A stretch of DNA of 7,721 bases from Clostridia bacterium (GCA_017407375.1 JAFQWT010000020.1:1-7721), one strand, 5' to 3'; positions 1 through 6,582 are shown, numbered from the stretch's first letter. Notes: generated by a model not told the origin, from the sequence alone. Numbers and translations: made by a program.

Positions 1-615
1 GATGGTGAGGGCGAGGCCACCGAGGTCGTCCGTGGCCCCAACATCAAGCCCGTGCCGAAGGGAGTCCGCCCCGCCGAGACTCTCCGCGAGACCGTGCTTC
101 TGAAGGTCGGAGACAACATCACCACCGACCACATCATGCCTGCGGGCACCAAGATCCTCCCCTACCGCTCGAACGTCCCCTACCTTTCGCAGTTCTGCTT
201 CCGTGTGTCGGACGAGAGCTTTGCTGAGCGCGCCAAGGCCGCGGGCTCGGGCGTGATCGTCGGCGGTGCCAACTACGGCCAGGGCTCCTCACGTGAGCAC
301 GCCGCTCTTGTGCCGCTCTACCTCGGCATCCGCGCCGTGGTCGCAAAATCCTTTGCGCGCATCCACAGCGCCAACCTCGTCAACGCGGGCATCGTTCCCC
401 TTGTCTTTGCCGATCCCGCGGACTACGATGCCATTGCCGAGGGCGAGACCCTGACGATCCCCGCCTTTGCCGAGGGGCTCCTCTCCTCGACCGAGCTCCG
501 TGCCACCGTTGGCGGCCGCGAGATCACCCTGCTTGCCGACTTTACCGAGCGCCAGCGCGCCATCCTTGCCGCGGGGGGGCTCCTCAACTACACGAAAGAA
601 AGTGAGAACCGTTGA
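1..615 (+). CDS. acn: Aconitate hydratase, C-terminal part (5' end outside window)
   Basis: This is the C-terminal 204 codons of aconitase, the 4Fe-4S enzyme that isomerises citrate to isocitrate through cis-aconitate in the cytoplasm. The frame is open from base 1, so the gene starts upstream; the GTG at 52 is internal. The visible part begins with the linker RGPNIKPVPKG and continues as the swivel domain. The TTDHIMPAG motif lies at about residues 40-48, the substrate-binding signature NYGQGSSREHAA at about 92-103, and the conserved AKSFARIHSANLVNAGI stretch after that. The three cluster-ligand cysteines belong to the missing N-terminal part and cannot be checked. The stop lies one base before the isocitrate dehydrogenase start, so the two are co-transcribed and probably translationally coupled. 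The full linker plus signature favours aconitase over the separate small subunit of isopropylmalate dehydratase, and the dehydrogenase next door supports this. Confidence 0.93.
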   Translation, partial: DGEGEATEVVRGPNIKPVPKGVRPAETLRETVLLKVGDNITTDHIMPAGTKILPYRSNVPYLSQFCFRVSDESFAERAKAAGSGVIVGGANYGQGSSREHAALVPLYLGIRAVVAKSFARIHSANLVNAGIVPLVFADPADYDAIAEGETLTIPAFAEGLLSSTELRATVGGREITLLADFTERQRAILAAGGLLNYTKESENR

Positions 616-616
616 T

Positions 617-1777
617 ATGAACGCTAACATCGAAGCCGCACTCGAAAAATTCCGTGCTCTGCTGGAATCCCAGCTTGTCCGCGTGGAGGACATGAAGGCG
701 CAGGGCGATTTCACCGATTACTCCTCGCTTGACACCATTCGCATCGGTGTCTGCGGCGGTGACGGCATCGGCCCCATCATCTCGGCAGAGGCCGAGCGCG
801 TGCTCCGCTTTATCCTTGACGATATGGTCAAGGCGGGCCGCGTGACCTTTGTGCCGATCACGGGCCTCACGCTTGAGAACCGCATCGCACACAGGAAGGG
901 CATTCCCGACGACGTCCTCGAGGAGCTGAAGTCCTGCCACGTCATTCTGAAGGGCCCGACCACCACCCCCCAGAAGGGAAGCGGTATGCCCAACATCGAG
1001 AGCGCGAACGTTGCCATGCGCAAGGCGCTTGACCTCTTTGCCAACATCCGCCCCGTCCGCGTGCCCGAGGAGGGCATCGACTGGGTCATCTTCCGTGAGA
1101 ACACCGAGGGCGCCTACGCCGTCGGTAAGGACGGCATCAACGTCACCGAGGACCTGGCCGTTGACTTCACGATCACGACGAAGCAGGGCTCCGACCGTAT
1201 CGCCCGCATTGCCTACGATTATGCCGCCAAGAACGGCTACAAGCGCGTTTCGATCGTCACCAAGGCCAACATCATCAAGACCACCGACGGTAACTTTATT
1301 GAGGACTGCCGCCGCGTGGCCGCCGAGTACCCCGACATCCTCACCGACGAGTGGTACGCCGATATCATGACCGCCAAGCTCGTGGACAAGAAGCGCCGCA
1401 CCGATTTCGGCATCCTGCTTCTCCCGAACCTGTACGGTGACATCATCTCGGACGAGGCCGCCGAGATGCAGGGCGGCGTCGGCACGGCGGGCTGTGCCAA
1501 CATCGGTAAGCGCTACGCGATGTTTGAGGCCATCCACGGCTCGGCCCCCCGCATGATCGCCGAGGGCCGCGGTGACTATGCCGACCCCTCGTCCATGCTC
1601 CGCGCCGTGGTGATGCTCCTCTCGCACATTGGGCTTCAGGACCGTGCCGATAAGCTGGCCCGCGCCCTGGACATCTGCATGCTTGAGGAAAAGAAGATCG
1701 TCATCACGGGCCGTCCGACGGGCGCGACCTGCGCCGAGTTCGGCGAGTACGTGATGCAGACCCTCGCCTCCCTCTGA
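617..1777 (+). CDS. icd: Isocitrate dehydrogenase (isocitrate/isopropylmalate dehydrogenase family)
   Basis: The 386-residue product is a beta-decarboxylating dehydrogenase that oxidises isocitrate to 2-oxoglutarate and CO2. Visible motifs are GGDGIGPII (47-55), the phosphosite-like SANVAMR (129-135), RPVR (145-148), FRENTEGAY (159-167), the catalytic-lysine region TKANIIKTTDG (215-225), metal-binding D275 and D279 in NLYGDIISD, and FEAIHGSAP (303-311). The S-x-N-x-x-x-R pattern at 129-135 is that of isocitrate rather than isopropylmalate enzymes. About 38 residues precede the nucleotide fold, a longer N-terminus than in classical bacterial Icd. The Lys-Tyr pair that marks NADP use in E. coli Icd after HGTAP is not present (R312-M313 here), which suggests NAD but does not prove it. 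ATG 617 was chosen because the protein begins there without a gap after acn; the frame is open further upstream inside acn. The Shine-Dalgarno sequence is weak, consistent with coupling to acn. Confidence 0.9.
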   Translation: MNANIEAALEKFRALLESQLVRVEDMKAQGDFTDYSSLDTIRIGVCGGDGIGPIISAEAERVLRFILDDMVKAGRVTFVPITGLTLENRIAHRKGIPDDVLEELKSCHVILKGPTTTPQKGSGMPNIESANVAMRKALDLFANIRPVRVPEEGIDWVIFRENTEGAYAVGKDGINVTEDLAVDFTITTKQGSDRIARIAYDYAAKNGYKRVSIVTKANIIKTTDGNFIEDCRRVAAEYPDILTDEWYADIMTAKLVDKKRRTDFGILLLPNLYGDIISDEAAEMQGGVGTAGCANIGKRYAMFEAIHGSAPRMIAEGRGDYADPSSMLRAVVMLLSHIGLQDRADKLARALDICMLEEKKIVITGRPTGATCAEFGEYVMQTLASL

Positions 1778-1796
1778 GCGCCGCACAACGTTTTTT

Positions 1797-1846
1797 GGAA
1801 GGGTGAAATCCGAAAGAAGATTTCACCCTTTCTTTTTTATTTTTTT
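1797..1846 (+). terminator. Rho-independent terminator after icd
   Basis: A perfect 12-bp stem pairs AAGGGTGAAATC (1799-1810) with GATTTCACCCTT (1819-1830) across the 8-base loop CGAAAGAA. It is followed by T6 (1833-1838), an A, and T7 (1840-1846). It ends the acn-icd transcript 20 bases after the icd stop. The flanking base composition favours action on the plus strand only. Confidence 0.92.
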
Positions 1847-1864
1847 GGGTTTTTACCGCGTTTT

Positions 1865-1893
1865 GAAAAATATTTTCGTTTTTTCGGTGAAAA
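1865..1893 (+). promoter_or_regulatory. AT-rich candidate operator upstream of the glycyl radical operon promoter
   Basis: Two short inverted repeats lie back to back: GAAAA-ATA-TTTTC (1865-1877) and TTTTC-GGT-GAAAA (1881-1893). They sit just upstream of the -35 box at 1909. The internal string ATTTTCGTTTTTTCG (1872-1886) recurs with a single inserted G on the minus strand upstream of the araC-type gene (7575-7590). Position and recurrence suggest a regulator site, but the DNA is very AT-rich and chance cannot be excluded. Confidence 0.3.
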
Positions 1894-1904
1894 TAATAGA
1901 AAAA

Positions 1905-1925
1905 CCCCTTGATTTTTTCAGGGGG
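1905..1925. promoter_or_regulatory. Imperfect inverted repeat over the -35 box
   Basis: CCCCTTGA (1905-1912) and TCAGGGGG (1918-1925) form an inverted repeat with a 5-base T spacer; seven of eight positions pair by Watson-Crick rules. It encloses the -35 hexamer, so a protein bound here would block or modulate the promoter. It lies upstream of the expected transcription start and would act as DNA, not as an RNA hairpin. The binding protein is unknown. Confidence 0.35.
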
Positions 1926-1937
1926 CAATAGTATAAT
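1909..1937 (+). promoter_or_regulatory. Sigma-70/SigA-type promoter of the glycyl radical enzyme operon
   Basis: The -35 box TTGATT (1909-1914, four of six consensus bases) and the perfect -10 box TATAAT (1932-1937) are separated by exactly 17 bp. Transcription should start near 1944, giving a leader of about 35 bases. The upstream flank is AT-rich. It lies between the icd terminator and the dehydratase start, so this operon is transcribed independently of acn-icd. Confidence 0.8.
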
Positions 1938-1978
1938 AAATTTGTATAAAAGTATTTTCCCAAAGGGGAGGAAGCGCT

Positions 1979-4510
1979 ATGGAAAAGATCAAGGAATATT
2001 CGGTGCCCGTTACGGAGCGCGTGGTGCGCCTGCGTGAGGCGCTCTATGCCCAAATGCCGCGCATTGAGGGGGCAAGAGCCACCCTGGTGACCGAGTCCTA
2101 CCGTGAGACCGAGGCCCTGCCGATCATCACGCGCCGTGCGCTCGCCTTTCGCCACATCATGGAAAAGCTCCCCATCGCCATCCATGAGGATGAGCTCATC
2201 GTCGGTAGCGCCACGCTCCGCCCGCGCTCCTCGCAGATCTTCCCCGAGTTCTCGGTCAACTGGATCGAGGGGGAGTTTGAGACCCTTGCCACCCGCCCTG
2301 CCGATCCCTTTGAGATCGACGAGCCGACCAAGGAGGCCATCCGCCGTGCCAATGCCTACTTCCGCGGGAAAACGACCAGCGAGCTGGCCGCCTCTTACAT
2401 GGCGCCCGAGACGCTGACGGCCATTGAGCACAACATCTTTACCGCAGGCAACTATTTCTATAACGGTGTCGGCCACGTCACCGTGCATTACGACTGGGTG
2501 CTGAAGGACGGCTTCCTCGGGATCCGCCACCGCGCTGAGGAGGCGCTCTCTGCGCTCTCGGTGAGTGACGGGGACTATTGTAAGCGCTCCGAGTTCCTTC
2601 GCGCCGTCATCATCTCCTGCGATGCGGTCATTACGTACGCGGGCCGTTACGCCGCCCTGGCCGAGGAAAAGGCCAAGGCCGAGCGCGATGCCACCCGCCG
2701 CGCCGAGCTTACGAAAATTGCCGAGGTCTGCCGCCGCGTCCCCGCCAACGGCGCCCGCAGCTTCTATGAGGCCTGCCAGGCCGTCTGGTTCGTCCAGCTC
2801 GTCCTGCAGATCGAGTCGAGCGGTCACTCGATCAGCCCCGGCCGCTACGACCAATATATGTACCCCTACTACGAGGCCGACCTCCGCGCAGGGAAGATCA
2901 CGTCCGAGGCGGCACAGGAGCTGATCGACTGCTTCTGGGTGAAGCTCAACGATATGAACAAGTGCCGCGATGCGGCCTCGGCCATCGGCTTTGCGGGCTA
3001 CGGTATGTTCCAGAACCTCATCGTCGGCGGTCAGGATGCCGAGGGGCGCGATGCCACCAACGCCCTCTCCTTCATGTGCCTTGAGGCCTCCATGCACGTG
3101 CCGCTGCCCCAGCCCTCGCTCTCGGTGCGCGTGTGGAACGGCACGCCCGATGCCTTTATGATGAAGGCCGCCGAGCTGATGCGTACGGGCATCGGCCTTC
3201 CCGCCTATTACAATGACGAGGTCATCATTCCCGCCCTGATGTCGCGCGGCGCCACGCTACCCGAGGCGCGCGGCTACAACATCATCGGCTGTGTCGAGCC
3301 GCAGGTCCCCGGTAAGACAGACGGCTGGCACGATGCCGCCTTCTTCAATATGTGCCGTCCCCTCGAGCTTGTGTTCTCCAATGGTATGGATGCGGGCGTG
3401 CAGGTCGGTATCCGCACGGGAGAGCTGCGCGACCTTGATACCTACGAAAAGTTCTTTGACGCCTACTGCCGTCAGCAGGAATACCTCATCGGGCTTATGG
3501 TCAATGCCGACAACGCCATTGACGTGGCCCATGCCGAGCGTTGCCCCCTGCCGTTCCTCTCCTCGATGGTGGAGGACTGCATCGGGAAGGGCAAGTCGGT
3601 GCAGGAGGGCGGCGCCATCTACAACTTCACCGGCCCGCAGGGCTTTGGCATTGCCAACATTGCGGACGGCCTTTACGCCATCCGCCGCCTTGTGTATGAG
3701 GAAAAGCTCGTCACGCTCACCGAGTTTGCCGAGGCGCTCCGTGAGAACTACGGTAAGCCCCTGCCGGCCGAGTACGTCTATCCCGCCGTCCTCGCCCGTG
3801 CCGAGGAGCTGCGCCGGGCAGGCAAGCGCGTGGGTGAGGCCGAGATCGCCGCGATGGTCAAGGAGGGCATGAACGGCACCTCCGACAAGATGAAGGCGGC
3901 GCGCTATCAGAAGCTTCTCGACCGCATTGCGGAGCTACCCAAGTTCGGCAACGATGACGACGAGATCGATGCCCTGGCGCGTGAGGCGGCCTACACCTAC
4001 ACCCGCCCGCTCGAGAAATTCAAAAACCCCCGCGGCGGTAGCTACCAGGCCGGCCTTTACCCCGTGTCCGCCAATGTCCCGCTCGGCGGGCAGACGGGTG
4101 CCACGCCTGACGGGCGCCTCGCGCATACTCCCGTGGCGGACGGTGTCTCCCCCGGTGCGGGGCGTGACTCCCACGGCCCCACGGCGGCCGCCAACTCGGT
4201 GGCCAAGCTTGACCACACCATCGCCTCCAACGGTACGCTCTATAACATGAAGTTCCACCCCTCGGCCCTCGCCGGCCGCGCAGGACTTCAGAACTTTGTG
4301 TCCCTGATCCGTACCTACTTTGAAAACAAGGGCATGCACGTGCAGTTCAACGTCGTCTCGCGGGAGACCCTGCTCGATGCCCAGAAAAACCCCGAAAAGT
4401 ATAAGACCCTCGTTGTCCGTGTGGCGGGCTACAGCGCCCTCTTCACCACACTCTCGCGCTCGCTCCAGGACGACATCATCAACCGTACCGAGCAGGCGGG
4501 GGCGAAGTGA
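1979..4510 (+). CDS. Glycyl radical diol dehydratase (B12-independent glycerol/1,2-propanediol dehydratase type)
   Basis: This 843-residue cytoplasmic, O2-sensitive enzyme most likely dehydrates a vicinal diol such as glycerol or 1,2-propanediol to an aldehyde without cobalamin. The active-site loop is GCVEP with radical cysteine C438 and E440, and GWHD with D452. H166 lies in GVGH, H283-S284 in SSGHS, and Y341 in FAGYG. The glycyl radical motif RVAGYSA carries G817. These match, from memory of the family, the substrate-contacting residues of Clostridium butyricum glycerol dehydratase (DhaB1), and the surrounding sequence looks alike over its whole length. The single active-site Cys excludes pyruvate formate-lyase, which has two adjacent. 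The protein is longer than the roughly 790-residue reference because of about 48 extra residues near 593-640. No N-terminal microcompartment-targeting extension is present. A strong Shine-Dalgarno sequence, AGGGGAGG (1964-1971), sits 7 bases before the ATG. Glycerol versus propanediol, or another diol, cannot be settled here. Confidence 0.9.
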   Translation: MEKIKEYSVPVTERVVRLREALYAQMPRIEGARATLVTESYRETEALPIITRRALAFRHIMEKLPIAIHEDELIVGSATLRPRSSQIFPEFSVNWIEGEFETLATRPADPFEIDEPTKEAIRRANAYFRGKTTSELAASYMAPETLTAIEHNIFTAGNYFYNGVGHVTVHYDWVLKDGFLGIRHRAEEALSALSVSDGDYCKRSEFLRAVIISCDAVITYAGRYAALAEEKAKAERDATRRAELTKIAEVCRRVPANGARSFYEACQAVWFVQLVLQIESSGHSISPGRYDQYMYPYYEADLRAGKITSEAAQELIDCFWVKLNDMNKCRDAASAIGFAGYGMFQNLIVGGQDAEGRDATNALSFMCLEASMHVPLPQPSLSVRVWNGTPDAFMMKAAELMRTGIGLPAYYNDEVIIPALMSRGATLPEARGYNIIGCVEPQVPGKTDGWHDAAFFNMCRPLELVFSNGMDAGVQVGIRTGELRDLDTYEKFFDAYCRQQEYLIGLMVNADNAIDVAHAERCPLPFLSSMVEDCIGKGKSVQEGGAIYNFTGPQGFGIANIADGLYAIRRLVYEEKLVTLTEFAEALRENYGKPLPAEYVYPAVLARAEELRRAGKRVGEAEIAAMVKEGMNGTSDKMKAARYQKLLDRIAELPKFGNDDDEIDALAREAAYTYTRPLEKFKNPRGGSYQAGLYPVSANVPLGGQTGATPDGRLAHTPVADGVSPGAGRDSHGPTAAANSVAKLDHTIASNGTLYNMKFHPSALAGRAGLQNFVSLIRTYFENKGMHVQFNVVSRETLLDAQKNPEKYKTLVVRVAGYSALFTTLSRSLQDDIINRTEQAGAK

Positions 4511-5307
4511 TGGCCGATAGCATTTACGATGTGCGCGGCCGCATCTTCGACATTCAGCGCTATTCGATCCATGACGGCCCGGGCATCCGTTCCATCGTCT
4601 TTTTAAAGGGGTGCTTTCTGCGGTGCCGCTGGTGCTGCAACCCCGAGTCGCAGGCCTACGAGATCGAAAAGGTGACGGTCGACGGTAAGCCGAAGATCTA
4701 CGGTGAGGACACCACCGTCGGCGCTGTGATGGACGAGGTCATGAAGGACGCCGCCTATTACCGCCGCAGTGGGGGAGGGCTCACGCTTTCGGGCGGGGAG
4801 TGCCTCGGTCAGCCCGAGTTCAGTACGGCGCTCCTTGCCGCGGGGCATGAGTTTGGCATCACCACCGCCATTGAAAGCACGGCCTTTGCTCCCTTTGAGG
4901 TCATTGAGGGGCTGTTGCCTCACCTCGATTACTATCTCATGGACATCAAGCACGTGGACAGCGAAAAGCACAAGGAGTTCACGGGGAGGCCGAACGAGCT
5001 GATCCTTGAGAACGCCAAAAAGCTGGCCGCGCGCCTCGGCAACCGCCTCATCATCCGTGTTCCCGTGGTGCCCACCTTCAACGCCACGGAGTCGGAGATC
5101 TTAGCCATTGCCCGCTTTGCCGACGCGCTCCCCGGTGTTGAGCGCATCCACCTTTTGCCCTATCACCGCCTCGGCATGGATAAGTACGCCCGCCTCGGAC
5201 GTCCTTACGCCATGGCAGGGATCGTTCCCTCGCCCGCAGGGCTTGTGGAGGGCTTTTGTGAGGCCGTCCGCCGCGAAACGTCGCTTGAGTGTATCCTTGG
5301 CGGCTGA
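4510..5307 (+). CDS. Glycyl radical enzyme activase (radical SAM), short form without ferredoxin-like insert
   Basis: This 265-residue radical-SAM enzyme should cleave S-adenosylmethionine with a reduced 4Fe-4S cluster and abstract hydrogen from G817 of the preceding dehydratase. The family opening SIHDGPGIRSIVFLKGC is followed by the CX3CX2C cluster motif at C35, C39 and C42, with an extra Cys at 43. The SAM-binding LSGGE lies at 93-97, and DIKH and the C-terminal LLPYH are conserved. Dehydratase activases of this group normally carry a two-cluster ferredoxin-like insert between CX3CX2C and LSGGE. Here that interval is only about 50 residues and has no CxxCxxC ligands, so the enzyme resembles the compact activase of pyruvate formate-lyase. 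The ATG overlaps the dehydratase TGA by one base (TGATG), implying translational coupling. A GTG three bases earlier is an alternative start. It is the last gene before a strong terminator. Confidence 0.9.
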   Translation: MADSIYDVRGRIFDIQRYSIHDGPGIRSIVFLKGCFLRCRWCCNPESQAYEIEKVTVDGKPKIYGEDTTVGAVMDEVMKDAAYYRRSGGGLTLSGGECLGQPEFSTALLAAGHEFGITTAIESTAFAPFEVIEGLLPHLDYYLMDIKHVDSEKHKEFTGRPNELILENAKKLAARLGNRLIIRVPVVPTFNATESEILAIARFADALPGVERIHLLPYHRLGMDKYARLGRPYAMAGIVPSPAGLVEGFCEAVRRETSLECILGG

Positions 5308-5314
5308 AGCATTC

Positions 5315-5358
5315 AAAAAAAACAAAAAGAGACCCTGCCAAGGCAGGGCCTCTTTTTT
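5315..5358. terminator. Bidirectional terminator between convergent operons
   Basis: The stem CCCTGCC (5333-5339) pairs with GGCAGGG (5342-5348). After one A/C mismatch it extends through AAAAAGAG (5324-5331) pairing with CTCTTTTT (5350-5357). On the plus strand it ends in T6 (5353-5358), stopping the dehydratase-activase transcript. On the minus strand the A-rich stretch 5315-5328 becomes a T-tract, stopping the oxidoreductase transcript. The two genes end 54 bases apart, and the hairpin fills most of that gap. Confidence 0.9.
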
Positions 5359-5361
5359 CGC

Positions 5362-6507
5362 TCAGAAATCCACCTTCCAGTCCTCGTCCCACGGGTAGCG
5401 GATGCGCAGGATCTCACCGCCGCGCTTTGCCGACTCCTCGGCATAGATGCCGGGAATGGTCATCGCAAGCCCCTCCTTCAGCGAAATGGGGGCGGGCTCA
5501 CCGTTGAGAAGCGCCGTATAGACCTTCAGAAGCATCACGTAGTCCATACCGCCGTGGAAGCGGCTGATCGATTCGTTGTTCTCGTAGCCGGGAGGCATAT
5601 ACTCGCCCGACATCTCGCGCAGGGCGTTGTTCTCCTCCTTTGTGGTATTGTAGCGGATGACGGGCTTATCAAAGCGGTCAAGGCGCTCCACGTACCCCTC
5701 GCTACCAAACACGCGGTAGTTGTGGTAGCCGATCTTTGCGCGGCAGCGCCCGTTCCTCTGGAAGCGGACGATCACGCCCGAGTCGGTCTGGAACTGGGCG
5801 CTCTGCATATCCTCCTTGTTGACCTGCAGGTAATCGTCCACGGGGGAGCGTCCGTGGCAGGAGAAGCAGGACACCTTGCGGAGCGGCTCATTGAGAATGG
5901 TAAGCAGCGGCCCGAGGGAATGAGTGCAGTAGCGGATCGGGGAGAGGAGCTTTCTCCATTCCCCGTTCTCGTTGAGAATGCGCTCAACGGGAGAGCCGGG
6001 GAGCCACCAGTGAATGTACTCGGCCTCCATGGCAAAGGGCTCGCCGAGGAGCCCACGCTTATAAAAGTCTTTAAGGAAAACGGTGAACTTTTGCTCGTTC
6101 GGGTTTGCCCCCACCGAGATCATCGCCGTGGACTCCTCGGCGGCGCGCCAAAGGTCCTCTGCCTCTTTAAGGGAGGCAACCACGGGAATGTCGGTCAGGA
6201 CGTTGATGTTACGCCGCAGCGCCTTGATGATAAACGCGGCGTGGACGTCGGCTCCCGTTTCCACAATGACAAGGTCAAGCCCCGCCTCGTCCAGCATCGT
6301 TTCGTAATCCTCGTAAAAGACGGTGTCGGGATAATCCTTCCCAAAGGCCACCTCCCGCGTATCGGCGGTCTCCGAGTCAAACCAGTTGCGGCGATACTTG
6401 TCGCACACCGCTACAAGCTTAACGTACTCAAATGCATCGCAGGACAGCATCGCCATCGCTCTGCCGCGATGCCCAAGCCCCACAATGCCCAGACGGATCT
6501 CCTTCAT
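5362..6507 (-). CDS. Gfo/Idh/MocA family NAD(P)-dependent oxidoreductase
   Basis: The 381-residue product is a cytoplasmic dehydrogenase of the family acting on sugars, inositols, sugar acids and related compounds. An N-terminal Rossmann fold (about 1-125) carries the dinucleotide motif GLGHRG (10-15) after the strand EIRLGIV. The usual family EKP-type motif is replaced by TDIP at 105-108. A likely catalytic histidine, H196, lies in CTHSLGPLL, and the C-terminal alpha/beta domain follows (about 130-381). There is no signal peptide. ATG 6507 was chosen because it sits 7 bases after GAGAGG (6520-6515, minus strand) and begins exactly at the fold. The frame is open for 56 more codons upstream, but those run through the promoter and a terminator. 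It is downstream of, and co-oriented with, the AraC-type gene, with its own promoter. The substrate is not identifiable; a sugar or sugar-derived polyol is an inference from family and neighbour. Confidence 0.85.
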   Translation of the reverse strand: MKEIRLGIVGLGHRGRAMAMLSCDAFEYVKLVAVCDKYRRNWFDSETADTREVAFGKDYPDTVFYEDYETMLDEAGLDLVIVETGADVHAAFIIKALRRNINVLTDIPVVASLKEAEDLWRAAEESTAMISVGANPNEQKFTVFLKDFYKRGLLGEPFAMEAEYIHWWLPGSPVERILNENGEWRKLLSPIRYCTHSLGPLLTILNEPLRKVSCFSCHGRSPVDDYLQVNKEDMQSAQFQTDSGVIVRFQRNGRCRAKIGYHNYRVFGSEGYVERLDRFDKPVIRYNTTKEENNALREMSGEYMPPGYENNESISRFHGGMDYVMLLKVYTALLNGEPAPISLKEGLAMTIPGIYAEESAKRGGEILRIRYPWDEDWKVDF

Positions 6508-6531
6508 AGTGCTACCTCTCTTTTTTGTGTT

Positions 6532-6543
6532 GTGATCTCTCAC
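6532..6543. promoter_or_regulatory. Short perfect inverted repeat near the oxidoreductase transcription start
   Basis: GTGA-TCTC-TCAC is a perfect 4-bp inverted repeat with a 4-base spacer. It lies immediately downstream of the predicted start point of the oxidoreductase transcript (about 6544, minus strand), where a repressor would block transcription. The half-sites are short, so this is only a candidate. Confidence 0.2.
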
Positions 6544-6550
6544 TACGGCG

Positions 6551-6556
6551 ATTATA
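6551..6556 (-). promoter_or_regulatory. -10 box of the oxidoreductase promoter
   Basis: Read on the minus strand, the hexamer is a perfect TATAAT placed 43 bases before the ATG at 6507. No good -35 hexamer is seen at 16-18 bp upstream; the best candidates are T-rich and match poorly. A strong -10 with a weak -35 is common at promoters that need an activator, and the AraC-family gene just upstream is an obvious candidate. Confidence 0.6.
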
Positions 6557-6582
6557 GCACATAAGAACGGCACAGAAAATGG

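Noticed and set aside
584..1786. Open frame of about 400 codons on the minus strand, opposite icd
   Set aside because: It mirrors the icd codons exactly, has no recognisable domain or ribosome site, and is explained by GC-rich third positions suppressing stops on the opposite strand.
1909..1922. FNR/CRP-type site at TTGATTTTTTCAGG
   Set aside because: The left half TTGAT fits, but the right half does not match ATCAA, and no known FNR-type spacing is satisfied.
1853..3097. Open frame of about 414 codons on the minus strand, opposite the promoter and first third of the dehydratase
   Set aside because: The sense strand encodes a clear enzyme here. The antisense product is rich in Gly, Ala and Val without family motifs and runs straight through the promoter region.
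1979..4510. Pyruvate formate-lyase or choline TMA-lyase
   Set aside because: Pyruvate formate-lyase has two adjacent active-site cysteines, whereas here there is one in GCVEP. The H166, H283-S284 and D452 set and the overall sequence match diol dehydratases better than choline lyase.
5554..6564. Open frame of about 336 codons on the plus strand, opposite the oxidoreductase
   Set aside because: It is a shadow of the Gfo/Idh/MocA gene, with no domain and no plausible start; it extends across the oxidoreductase promoter.
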